10,361 nucleotides of DNA from Pinguiococcus pyrenoidosus (Eukaryota > Sar > Pinguiophyceae > Pinguiochrysidales > Pinguiochrysidaceae), in assembly GCA_019677205.1 (NCBI GenBank), contig JAAMXY010002779.1, forward strand, positions 1 through 10,361. The letters are read 5' to 3'. Of this stretch, positions 1 through 8,310 are shown one piece after another. Within the stretch, counting starts at the first letter, position 1, and the number at the start of each line of letters is the position of its first letter. A program made the position numbers and the translations under genes. The notes under the pieces are model-generated. The model had not been told where the DNA came from. It did not search any database and saw only the letters and a program-made list of their open reading frames with translations.

Positions 1-361
1 GGGCGTGATATTGTAATAGTCCGATCGTCAGATATCAGATATCGGTACAGAAGACTGCTGTTGCCAAAGCACACTCGACTCCACACAACAACACTCAAAA
101 CACACAACCCACAGCCAAGCGATTCGAAAGCGAAGGTTCCTGGTTCCTGGTTCGGGATTCGGGAGTAATCTTCATGGCAAGCACGGGAACACCAAAAGAC
201 GCAAAAGACGCAAAAGACGCAAAAGACGCAAAAGACGCAAAAGACGCAAAAGACGCAAAAGACGCAAAAGACGCAAAAGACGCAAAAGACGCCCAAAAGA
301 CGCAAAAGGCCAAGCCATTGTGCAGTGGGAGCAGGAGGGGATCGAGAAGAGTCGAAAAGGC
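1..361 (+). promoter_or_regulatory. Upstream/leader region of the glycosyltransferase gene
   Basis: No conserved gene was recognised in this stretch. It holds short direct repeats (CAGATAT repeated near 31-42, GGTTCCT repeated near 136-149), an A/C-rich stretch at about 66-118, an ATG at 174 and the 9-bp tandem array at 194-303. It lies directly upstream of the chosen start at 362, so promoter and 5' untranslated sequence of that gene are the likely content. The assignment rests on position; no core promoter element was identified with confidence. Confidence 0.4.
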
Positions 362-413
362 ATGGGTGCGGCAACTACGCCCCCCGAGCGCCCCAAGAAG
401 CGCCTGGTGCTGA
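174..413 (+). other. Possible upstream ORF containing the Lys-Asp-Ala repeat
   Basis: An ATG at 174 opens a 79-codon frame: a seven-residue lead (MASTGTP), eleven Lys-Asp-Ala repeats, then a basic low-complexity tail ending at 413. It overlaps the chosen glycosyltransferase start (362) in another frame, so it could be an overlapping upstream ORF that limits initiation at 362. Removing the two-base CC at 293-294 would place ATG 174 in the same frame as the codons leading into 362. It may therefore be a frame-broken N-terminal extension, an allelic variant or a sequencing error. No domain is recognisable, and it may not be translated at all. Confidence 0.3.
194..303 (+). repeat. 9-bp tandem repeat array, unit AAAAGACGC
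   Basis: Eleven uninterrupted perfect copies of AAAAGACGC occupy 194-292. Two extra bases (CC, 293-294) follow, then one more perfect copy (295-303) and a decayed partial copy (AAAAGGC). Because the unit is 9 bases, copy-number change does not alter frame, while the CC does. The array reads as Lys-Asp-Ala in the frame of the ATG at 174, as Lys-Arg-Arg in the frame of the glycosyltransferase start at 362, and as Phe-Ala-Ser on the reverse strand. Perfect identity between copies suggests recent expansion by slippage or unequal exchange. Confidence 0.95.
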
Positions 414-3255
414 GACATAGCGGCGCAGCTTTCTGGGCCCGACTTCTCGTGCTTGGCAGCTTCCTCCACGGTATGCATTGGCAGAAGCAAAGAGTCCGCC
501 TTGTCGCCCATCTTCTCAAAATTCTCGTGTAGCTCAGGCTAATGTTCCTCTCCTTCTACCCCCCCAACCTCCGGCGTTCTCACCTTCGCAGGAGATTCGC
601 AGCGAAGGGGTGCTTTCGCTGCGACTTCGTCGAGTCACTGCTTCGGCACGAATCCAGGTACCTATGACAAGTGTGCAACTCCTGATCCTCCGTAGTCACA
701 ACTCCAACCCGCGATGCACGCACGGTTGCGCTGCAGGCGACTTTCCACAGGAGAAAGATCGTCAGCAAGAAAGGGACTTTCTATACAATTCCTGCATGTA
801 CGTCCGTCGGCCTGCCAGCGATTCATACCACAAGCGCTACCGCTCGCGTGTGACTGCGCGTGACCGCCCGCGACGGCCCGCCCTAAGCTTTGAGCCTTGA
901 CTTGCAATGCAGGTACCACAACATCTGCTACGACAATGGAAGTCACGATTGGGTCATGTACGTGGGCGAAGGCTCGGAGCACTTGCGGGCGTCGCCCAAA
1001 ATGGTGTCTGTCGGTACGGACCAGCGGCAACCGCCACCAAGGTGTCCCCACCTTCCCCCGTTCGAAGGCATCTCGCCTGACCGACTCCTTTGCCGCCAAA
1101 CCCCCAGGCTCCGTGAATCCCAAGTGGACTTTTAAGCAAGGCATCGGTGCGAATCGCTTGCGGTTCCTGCCGAGGTTGGTACCTTCGCAGCTGCCAGAGA
1201 CCGAGGCCGGGTTTCGGTGGGCCTCCGACGTAAGCTCGTCAGCACACATGCGCCAGCGATCTTGATGAAAGCCCCTCAGCAAGTCTGCCATAGGTTCCTG
1301 AGCTGCGGGAGTTCGTGTCCACTTCAACAGATCCGGCATTGCATCTGCAGCCAAACAACGTGACCTGGGTGCGTGCTTGCGCGAAACGCTCTGGCCGGCT
1401 GTTGCATACTAGTCAACAAGGCGTTGCGTCTGGCTTCGTCCAGGTGCTGTTTCACAGCATGGCGGCCTTCAACTTCGGCCACATGCTCTGGGATGATCTG
1501 CTGCCCGTCTTCTACCTCTCCAAGCTCTTCGGACTGAGCATGGCGGACTCGCCGCCGAAGGACGGTACCGGGAACAAAGAGTCCCCTGCCAGGGCGTGCC
1601 ACTCAAGCTCACCACTGCCTGCGCAGGAGCGATGCATCCAACTCAAGCACTGCCACTGAGGCACGCGGTCCAAGACGGGCAGGAGCCGCTCTGGGCATCT
1701 TGTGCATTCCGAGATGCAGCGTCCATATGCGACACCTTCTATTCGAAGTGGCTCAGCGGCCTCGGCCTCAGAAGCAACGCAACGCCGCCGTTTGCCAGCG
1801 AGGTACGCTCTGGAGACTGCCAAGCGCCGAGACTGTTCGAGAAAGCGTCAAGAATCGGACATTCCTTTTAGCTGGCGGGCGATCATAGCACGATCACGTG
1901 CTTTCCGTGGCTTGTCGCTGGTAAGCATCGAAAAGCGCTCTGGCCGCTTCGGACCAGCACCGCTGAGGATCGCGGCGCTACAGGCATGGGAATGCTGTCC
2001 GATCACGGCACACACCTGCACGGATGGAGACAGGTTGACTATAACTTCCAGAACACGCACAACGGAAATCGAGGGGCCCTGATCTACGAGTTCGCAAGCG
2101 CGATCCGGAAGCACATGCTTGATCCGTCCCGGGTAGGCCGCTTGCTTCGACAGACGCTCAGTTCTCAGGAGAAACTGGCACGAGGCAACAGGGACGGCCG
2201 CGCACCAACGTGACGTTTCTTTCGATGCACTATCTCTCTTCAGGGACTGGTGCAGCAAGATACATCAATCGAAGGGGTCAAGGTGATCGCAGGAATGGGA
2301 CCAACCGATGCCTCAGTCCGTCTTCGACTTCCTGCGCGGCCGAGGAGGCAGATCCTGTTCCTGTCGCGCACGAGCAGGCACAAGTCTCGACGGTGAGGCA
2401 TTTCAGAGGGCCTGCCAATGCACAGCGTGCTGGTTCTGACACGCATGTCACAGCATTGCCTTTGAGCCTTTCGCGAAGGCCATCGCCAAGAGAGTGAACG
2501 AGAAGGTCGGAGCCATTCTCTTCTTCTGCGCACGAGTCGCCCAGCGTCCCCAAATAAATAAGAGCATTGCGTAACAGGGATGGGATGTGCTGGAAGTGAG
2601 CTCGGTCTCCTCGCTGGCTGCTGTAGCTCAGGTGTATCTGGCGTCAACTTCTAGCATTCTCGTCATGGCGTGCGGTACGGGAAGACAAAGACGCCGGCGT
2701 CTCCAGTCCGCTTGGAAAGGCGTGACCCTCTTTTTGGTGTACTAGGAGGCGCCTCCGCTATCGGCACGTTCCTACCGCGCGGAGGCACAGCAGTACTGTA
2801 TCACTCATGGTAATCGTGCCTGGCCCAGAAAGGTCAAATGGAGTGGTTAATCATCCCTTCGGTAGGGACGATGTGCCGCAGTACCTGGACTGGGATATCT
2901 ATGCCCACATGAGCCATATTCAGGTGCGGAAGCGCACCAGACCTTGGTCGCCATTGAGAGCGAGAGCAGCAATCAAATACCACGTGGGCGGACGAGGGTG
3001 ACGAGTTCTGCTTGCAGACGGCATGGCTGACAAGTCCCAGCCTGCTTCCGCGTGACGGATATGAAAGGCGATTCGAGTCCCTTGCTACGGTAAGCAGTTC
3101 TCTCAGTCGACATGGGACGACCCCCAGCATGGCGATGTCATCCATGTCCCCCCGACTAGGTCATCGAGCGGGAAATGGAACGAATTGAGCATTTCATTTC
3201 CTTCGAATCTGCGCCACCCGGAACATGGAGTGAAGGGCGAGGCGCGGCGACTTGA
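362..3255 (+). CDS. GT61/DUF563-like glycosyltransferase, 16-exon model
   Basis: Likely a Golgi or ER glycosyltransferase of the GT61 (DUF563) superfamily; donor and acceptor are unknown. Exons: 362-470, 592-657, 737-797, 913-1013, 1331-1368, 1444-1564, 1627-1802, 1872-1920, 1984-2132, 2244-2392, 2454-2505, 2578-2674, 2746-2809, 2866-2923, 3018-3089, 3160-3255 (stop TGA). All introns are GT-AG and every junction phase agrees, giving 485 residues. Seen in the protein: a basic N-terminus and weak hydrophobic segment (about 22-37) that could be a type II anchor; YHNICYD (80-86); FNFGHMLWDDLLP (134-146), the family's typical GH..W/D-rich motif; a Cys-containing stretch near 191-207; ITCFPWLVAG (232-241); RRQILFLSRTSR (about 324-335); SILVMACGGAS ending near 393, where many GT61 members have a His-Gly-Ala-Gly motif; and LDWDIYAHMSH (418-428). 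ATG 362 is the first in-frame ATG. Exon 2 is a multiple of three and least supported. Core exons 5-14 are firmer than the ends. Confidence 0.65.
1191..1229 (+). other. Candidate 39-base micro-exon inside the longest intron of the glycosyltransferase
   Basis: The 317-base intron at 1014-1330 is far longer than its neighbours. Inside it, an acceptor-like TTCGCAG ends at 1190 and a strong donor-like GTAAGC begins at 1230. The enclosed 39 bases are a multiple of three, stay open in the correct phase and would add 13 residues without disturbing the frame. Including it splits the intron into 177 and 101 bases, closer to the gene's other introns. The encoded residues match nothing I recognise, so inclusion, alternative use or chance are all possible. 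Confidence 0.35.
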
Positions 3256-3522
3256 GACGCTTCGGCGTTGCCGCTGGCGTGGACATGGAACTGGCGGCCA
3301 ACGATGCCAGATGGAACCTTGGGGCGTGCGGAGGGGTCTCGAGCAGCGCCGTGGTTTTGATCGCACCTGCAATAAGATACAGATGCCATATCATTTGGGG
3401 TTCACAGCAACGCCGCCATGGATCATACGGGCAAGATCCGCCCGGGCAGGGGTAAAATCTTTGGTTTTCGTCTTTGGTCAGCAGCGAAGCTTGCACGCGC
3501 GAAGGGCAGCGCCGTCGGAATC
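3256..3522. other. Convergent intergenic spacer
   Basis: These 267 bases separate the stop codon of the glycosyltransferase (+) from that of CFAP91 (-). Both 3' untranslated regions must lie here and may overlap. Open frames cross it on both strands, but none resembles a known family, and they fit the chance open frames common in GC-rich DNA. No canonical AATAAA signal was noticed. Confidence 0.6.
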
Positions 3523-5099
3523 TCAAGAGGAATCCTCGCTTGCTTCTCTGCCCTGACTGAATTCGTACAGAAGCGAGCTCACGATTTCCCCTGCAACTGT
3601 ATCCCGGACCGCCAGCACCACGGCGTCCTGCTTCTCCTCGGAAGTCGGCACGTCTGACGAGATTGGATCCGCTTGCGACGCCTGTAGCTCCCGAAGCAAC
3701 TCCTTTTTGCGTTCCTTGCCATCGTACATGGCGTTCTGTACTGCGCGCCCGCGAATCAGTCTTTGCAAGAACACGACGGCCGCCTTGCGAACCTGCTCGT
3801 GGCGGCGTTGCTCCTGCGCTTCCTCTCCGGGATCCTCAATCACCGACGGAGTCGGAGGTCTCTCAAAAGCGGACGTGATGCTGCTCATTTTTCTTGTGAG
3901 TCGCGCGGAGGATGGCGACTCCCGTACGTCCGCGGCCAGCGCGGCCTTTCGGTTTCGCCGCGTCTGGATCACGCGGTCGGCCAGATCCAAGGCGTCGGCA
4001 ATTCGCCTCGTCTCGTCCCGAACGGAATACGAAGGCCCCGTCAAGCTTCGTAGGGTCACTTCCGAAGCTTTCATCCCTCCATCAAGGATCTTGGCTGGCA
4101 CGGCTGCGGCCAGCTGTCTCACGCGCTCGCTGTTCTTGAGGACGGAGGACCTTTTCGAGATATCGAAGCTGTCTGCATCGGGAGCATTCACGCGCCCATT
4201 CCGTAGGGCGGGGGCGTAGACAGAGCTGCTATAGTCCGCGTATTCGGAGATGATGTCCCGTGTCCTGCGCCCGCTCCCGGGAGCAAGCTTGGCTGCCTTC
4301 GCCCGAGCTTTGGCGAGCTTGCGCAGCACCTTGACCCGATGGCTCTGCACCCGATGGAGCGACAGATCCCGACGTTCAATCTTCTGCTGCCGGAGGTTCT
4401 CTATGCGCTGCTCCGTGACGAAGTCGATCATCTCGTCCCTCTCCGCCAGACGCTCCTTGAGCGCCTCCACGCGGGCATCGTTCCGTCTCTGCACCTCGTC
4501 GTCCCGCATCTGAAACTCCCGCACCTCCTGCTTCTCCATGATCCTTTTGCGCATCTCGAGAGACGCTTCGTCAGTGAACGGCGGCATCGCCTCTCGCATT
4601 CTCCGATTCGCCCGCGTCCAATCCACCATCTCGATGTCGTGCACGGTGGGCTCTGCGATGCCATTCTTGGCAGTAAGCCTCTGCAGGGACAGCACCTCCG
4701 GCGGCTCCTTGGTCTCGTCCAAGACGAAGGCCGGCGTGTACGGCTCCGTCTGCGCCTCAGATTCTCGAAACTTCGTCTGGATCTCCACGTCTTTCACCAG
4801 TGGCTCATCCTCCAGAATCTGCTCGATGCCCTCGGTCTAGGAGCGAAGCGATGCTGAGGTCTTCCGCCGGCGGCCCCGCCTCCTTCCCGGTGCCAAACGC
4901 AGCTTACCTCGGGTCCGACGTCCGTGGGGGCCAGCTGCAGGTTCGCAGGCATGGTGTGGATCGGCTCAGTGGGCGGCTTGGCGAAGAACTTCGCTCGGTG
5001 GCTCCCCGAGACGGCACCGGTACCCCGGCTGGCGCGGTGGTCCACCACGGCCGGGCCATAGAGGGCGTCATACGGCCGAGTCTCTTGCACCAGACTCAT
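3523..5099 (-). CDS. CFAP91: Cilia- and flagella-associated protein 91 homologue (MAATS1 family)
   Basis: CFAP91 is part of the calmodulin- and spoke-associated complex at the base of radial spokes in motile cilia; Chlamydomonas FAP91 is the known counterpart. Two exons, 5099-4908 and 4836-3523, flank a 71-base phase-0 intron (GTAAGC donor, CTCCTAG acceptor), giving 501 residues. Seen: RPYDALY near residues 8-14; KFFAKP followed by a Met-Pro-Ala-Asn stretch; ESEAQTEPY (about 89-97), a family hallmark; a long charged coiled-coil region (about 130-250); DIISEYADYSSSVY (258-271); RPPTPSV (390-396); and an IQ-like FLQRLIRGRAVQ (420-431), a plausible calmodulin or light-chain contact. ATG 5099 is the first ATG of exon 1's frame. 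Compared with animal CFAP91 (over 750 residues), the segment between the N-terminal motif and the core is short, and most of the region after the IQ-like motif is missing. Its presence implies the organism makes motile flagella. Confidence 0.88.
4837..4907 (-). other. CFAP91 intron
   Basis: This 71-base intron lies between codon 64 and codon 65. On the reverse strand it begins GTAAGC after a Gly-Pro-Glu codon run and ends CTCCTAG. Without splicing, the long downstream frame appears to begin at a GTG (4797), immediately within conserved sequence, while an in-frame TAG sits exactly at the acceptor. Splicing joins 13 extra codons and the N-terminal exon in phase 0. Confidence 0.85.
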
Positions 5100-6128
5100 G
5101 GCTGGACCTTCACGCAGGGCGCGTCCCAAGAAAAGGAAGAGCACCAACTGTGTGAGGAGAGCGGCGGCCGGCGGCGCCAATGTTCCGGCTGGCGTACTTC
5201 GACTTGAACCGTTTCGTCTTCTGGGAAGCGTTGCGCGAAATCAGAATTTCATCAGAGATCCGTAGCAGACTCGGGGACGGAGCGGTGTGACAGATGGATC
5301 CTGGGATGGACCGTGAACGTACGAGAAGGCGGGGCACGTAGACTCTGGTATGCGGCCGGGCAGCTTGCGTACTTCAGCGGCAGATGTCACTGCGGTTCCG
5401 AAGCCGGACACGACCATTGGCAGCGCGTTTCTCTGCGACTTCGCTGATTGGACGGACCGTCTGGAGGGCGTCACCAGCTACAAGTACAGAGGGGCGGAGC
5501 GCGCATCTGAACCGACGTTCAGAAAGGTGGAGTGGGTCCTATATTTCAAACATAAATATGGTCGCAGCTTCCGCAAGCTTTGGCAAATCCCGCCGCGTGA
5601 TTGGACAGCGCCGAAAAGAGAAATGGCGGTGCGGCGTCGCCACGGCCGCGACGCTTTCCCCCCTCGGAAACTTGCCGCTTCGTTCGCCACTTCTGCGCCA
5701 CAGCGCGCCCCCGCGTTTCGCGCGCCGTCGTCGCCAGTCTCTGCAGGTTCGTAGGTTGCTTCGGGGACCAGTCAGGCAGCCATGCCGTGCATCGTAGAGA
5801 GTGGTCGCGCGTGCGGCGCCAAGAAAATGCGGAGATCTCCGGACGAGTTCTCTCGAAGAGTCTCCGGCATCTCGCGCGTCCCGCCGGGGCCAGAGTGCCT
5901 CTCGGTGGGAAGTCGGCGCCAGCGTCATCTCTCCAGCGACGCAAGTAGGCTTGAGGCCATCGAGCGCAGAAAGAAGGGCGTGAGCGATGACAGCCTGTTC
6001 GCCTTTCGCGTTGAAGGGGAGGCATCCTTACGACGCCCCAGTTCACGAACCTGACGCTCTTGCCTTCCCCTTTTCCCTCGCTGCGCAGGAGAGATAGAGG
6101 GCAAGTAGACGCGGCGCACCCTAGAACC
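5100..6128. promoter_or_regulatory. Divergent promoter region between CFAP91 and the PX-AGC kinase
   Basis: About 1 kb separates two head-to-head start codons (5099 on the reverse strand, 6129 on the forward strand). ATTGG, the reverse of a CCAAT box, occurs at 5416-5420, 5447-5451 and 5600-5604; the last two share the 9-mer TGATTGGAC (5445-5453 and 5598-5606). An AT-rich island at 5539-5560 holds an inverted repeat, ATATTT (5541-5546) and AAATAT (5554-5559), and stands out in GC-rich surroundings. Several open frames cross the region on both strands, but none shows a recognisable domain. Promoter function is inferred from position and these motifs. Confidence 0.45.
5980..6088 (+). other. Possible 5' untranslated intron of the kinase gene
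   Basis: A strong donor-like GTGAGC starts at 5980. A pyrimidine-rich tract followed by GCTGCGCAG ends at 6088, 40 bases upstream of the kinase ATG. The enclosed 109 bases have the size of other introns here. An ATG at 5782 opens a frame across the proposed donor, but splicing here would end it quickly at a TAG (6095-6097). The upstream exon would thus be leader sequence with an upstream ORF, not an extension of the kinase. Transcript evidence is lacking. Confidence 0.35.
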
Positions 6129-8310
6129 ATGGCCGGCTTGGCTGTTGAGCTCGCCGGCTACGGCATTCTCTCCGGACAGGAGGCCACAGGTTCGCTTTTC
6201 GCATTCGATTGGCCCGTGCTTGCAGCGTGGCGGACCCCGTCTGACCTTGCGACGCGCCCGGTCTTCGGCAGGTCCCGTGTTTGTCGTGAGCGTCCAGCAG
6301 CCAATGCATTCCTGGACCGTGTACCGGGACATCAACGCGTTCCGCACGCTGGATACCCACCTGAGACTCGCCGTGGAGACTCTGCCGGACCTCCCGGAGG
6401 CCGCCCTCACGGGCGGCATGACGCCGGTCGCCCTGGAGGATGCGCGGAAGCTGCTGGAGCAGTGGCTGCAGCGGGTGCTGCACATTCCGGGCACACCGCA
6501 GCAGCCGATCATGAGGAACTTCCTGTGCAACGACGCCAACCTGCCCCCGCCGCGGATGCACATCCAGTGGGCAAGTCCGTATCGTCAGAGCTTAGATGAA
6601 ATGGAAATGGACGAGCTGTTTGATCGGCACCTTGACGAGCGAGAGTACTGCAGAACCGACCACGAACATGAGGACGATGCGCCGTCGCCCTCGCCGCGGA
6701 GGATCGACGATGACATCGAGGACGAGCTTGATCTCGAATCCGAAGAAGTTGAGGACGTGCGCGGCTTTCTCCTGAGCGACGGCGGAGGTACCTTCATGTC
6801 GAGCCACATGGGCTCGGTGTCTCTTAACAGCTATGGAGGGATCGGCATGGATCACGGCATCGCGGGCTTCAGCTTGAGTCCCCACGCCGGGATCGGCCTT
6901 GGAGTAAACCCGGTGCCGGTCTCGCGGCCGGCCGCCACCACGGGCGCGCTTTCCAGCGCTCTTGCGGACTCCACGGTGGACGGCACGACCGACTCGAGAC
7001 CGACCGTCCTGGGGGCGGCGGACGGGCAGCCCTTTGGTGGAGCGCCCAGTGGTGGTGCGCACGAGGCGGGGGAAGCTGGGAGCGTCCTGGACACGATGGG
7101 ATTGAGGATGCCGGAGCGACCACCCGAGGGGAGCCGGACAGTCGGGCTGGATTCCTTCAAGCTGCTCAAGGTGATCGGGAAGGGAAGCTTCGGCAAGGTC
7201 TTCCTTGTTCGTGAAAAGCAAGGACAGCAAATCTATGCCATGAAGGTGCTCAGGAAAGCAAACATCATCAGGCGGAATCAGGTGGAGCACACGAAGACGG
7301 AGCGCAGCGTCCTGGGGTACATCCGGCACCCCTTCATCGTCGGTCTGAACATGGCCTTCCAAACGCGAGACAAGCTCTTCTTCGTGCTGGACTACTGCGC
7401 GGGGGGCGAGCTGTTCTTCCACCTCGGAAAGCTCGGACGGTTCCAGGAGCCCAGGGCGAAGTTCTACGCAGCGGAGATTGCCTGTGCGCTGGAGCACATC
7501 CACAGTCTCAACATTATCTACAGAGATCTGAAGCCCGAGAACGTTCTGCTCAACGCCATGGGGCATGTACAGCTGACGGACTTCGGCTTGAGCAAGGAGG
7601 GGATCGACTCGAATGTCCGGGGGGCCACTTCCTTTTGTGGAACCCCCGAGTATCTCGCGCCCGAGATCCTGAACCGACAGGGACATGGCCGAGCGGTGGA
7701 TTGGTGGAGCCTCGGGGCGCTGCTCTACGAGATGCTGACTGGGCTCCCGCCCTTCTACTGCCGGGACCGAGAGCAGCTGTTCGAGAAGATCCGGAGAGCG
7801 GAGCTGAAGTTCCCCCGGTACCTCAGCGGCAGGGCGAAGCACCTCCTGGAGGGCCTCCTCACGCGCAACCCGCACAAGCGGCTGGGATCCGGGCCTAGCG
7901 ATGCGAACGAAATCAAGGAGCATCCCATGTTCGCGGATCTCGACTTCGGAGCGCTGCTGCAGCTGAAGATCTCTCCGCCTTGGCAACCCCAGGTCGTGGG
8001 CAGTCTGGACACGTCTTTGTTCGACAGGGAGTTCACGAGTATGCCGATTTTCTCTCCCGACGGGGCGCCGCGCGATATTCGATTGGACGGCATGGAGGAT
8101 CATGACGCGGTGTTTGAGGGTTTCACTTACACCGGCGAGAGCGGCGTCCATTTTCAGTCCCCGAAGCAAAGTCCGACCCTGTCACCATCCGGCACGGCAC
8201 CCGTCGCGCCATTCGCGCCGGCTGCGCTGACGCCCTCGGCCCTGAACCCGGCTCGCGGAGACCAGGTTGGTTCAGCGTCCGGAGCCGTTGTTCGCGGGTT
8301 CCGCTCATGA
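6129..8310 (+). CDS. PX-domain AGC-family serine/threonine protein kinase
   Basis: A predicted lipid-recruited Ser/Thr kinase of the AGC group, with an architecture like animal SGK3. Two exons, 6129-6189 and 6272-8310, give 699 residues; the ATG context ACCATGG is excellent. PX domain, about residues 3-107: a first strand from exon 1, then PVFVVSV, SWTVYRD and the helix motif ARKLLEQWLQRVL. An acidic, then Gly/Ser/Pro-rich linker spans about 108-315. Kinase from Phe316: glycine loop GKGSFG (323-328), Lys345, Glu364, catalytic YRDLKPEN with Asp439, DFG Asp457, activation segment SFCGTPEYLAPE, and DWWSLG from 497. AGC C-tail: PPWQP, a possible turn-motif serine in IFSPDG, and a hydrophobic motif FEGFTY (635-640) with Thr639. 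All catalytic residues are present. Expected activation is by a PDK1-like kinase at Ser474 and a TORC2-like kinase at Thr639, inferred from the family. Orthology to SGK, Akt or S6K cannot be fixed by eye. Confidence 0.93.
6190..6271 (+). other. Kinase intron within the PX domain
   Basis: This 82-base, phase-1 intron has donor CAG|GTTCGC and acceptor TTCGGCAG. The long downstream frame otherwise has only a TTG (6145) as a possible start and would encode a basic, non-PX N-terminus. Splicing links the well-placed ATG at 6129 to the PX core, giving a first strand (LAVELAGYGIL) followed by a short loop and PVFVVSV, as expected of a PX fold. Confidence 0.85.

Noticed and set aside
194-303. Tandem array considered as a CRISPR repeat
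   Set aside because: The units are contiguous 9-mers with no spacers, and the genome is eukaryotic.
95-511. Reverse-strand ORFs encoding Phe-Ala-Ser or Leu-Arg-Leu repeats
   Set aside because: They are alternative readings of the 9-bp array. A 9-base unit without stops keeps all frames open, and no domain or splice context supports them.
662-1354. 230-codon reverse-strand ORF
   Set aside because: It is antisense to the glycosyltransferase exons, contains no recognisable motif, and the forward strand gives a coherent spliced family match.
2810-2865. Reading the glycosyltransferase straight through from 2807 as an unspliced ORF
   Set aside because: The upstream frame hits TAA right after the donor at 2810. 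Using the acceptor at 2865 restores phase and joins the conserved LDWD segment, although the 56-base intron is short.
3523-4797. CFAP91 starting at GTG 4797
   Set aside because: The frame continues upstream 13 codons to a TAG that forms a splice acceptor, and conserved CFAP91 sequence is found in the upstream exon.
5350-5754. 134-codon forward ORF in the divergent region
   Set aside because: No recognised domain, no clear splice partner, and it overlaps equally long open frames on both strands.
5546-6130. 194-codon reverse-strand ORF in the divergent promoter region
   Set aside because: Arg-rich composition typical of chance frames in GC-rich DNA, no motif, and it ends against the kinase start.
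6592-8169. 525-codon ORF antisense to the kinase
   Set aside because: It is a shadow of GC-biased third positions in the kinase gene. The forward frame has every kinase motif; the reverse frame has none.
6145-8310. Kinase starting at TTG 6145 without an intron
   Set aside because: A TTG start is unlikely in a eukaryote, and the resulting N-terminus is basic non-PX sequence. Splicing 6190-6271 gives an ATG in strong context and completes the PX domain.
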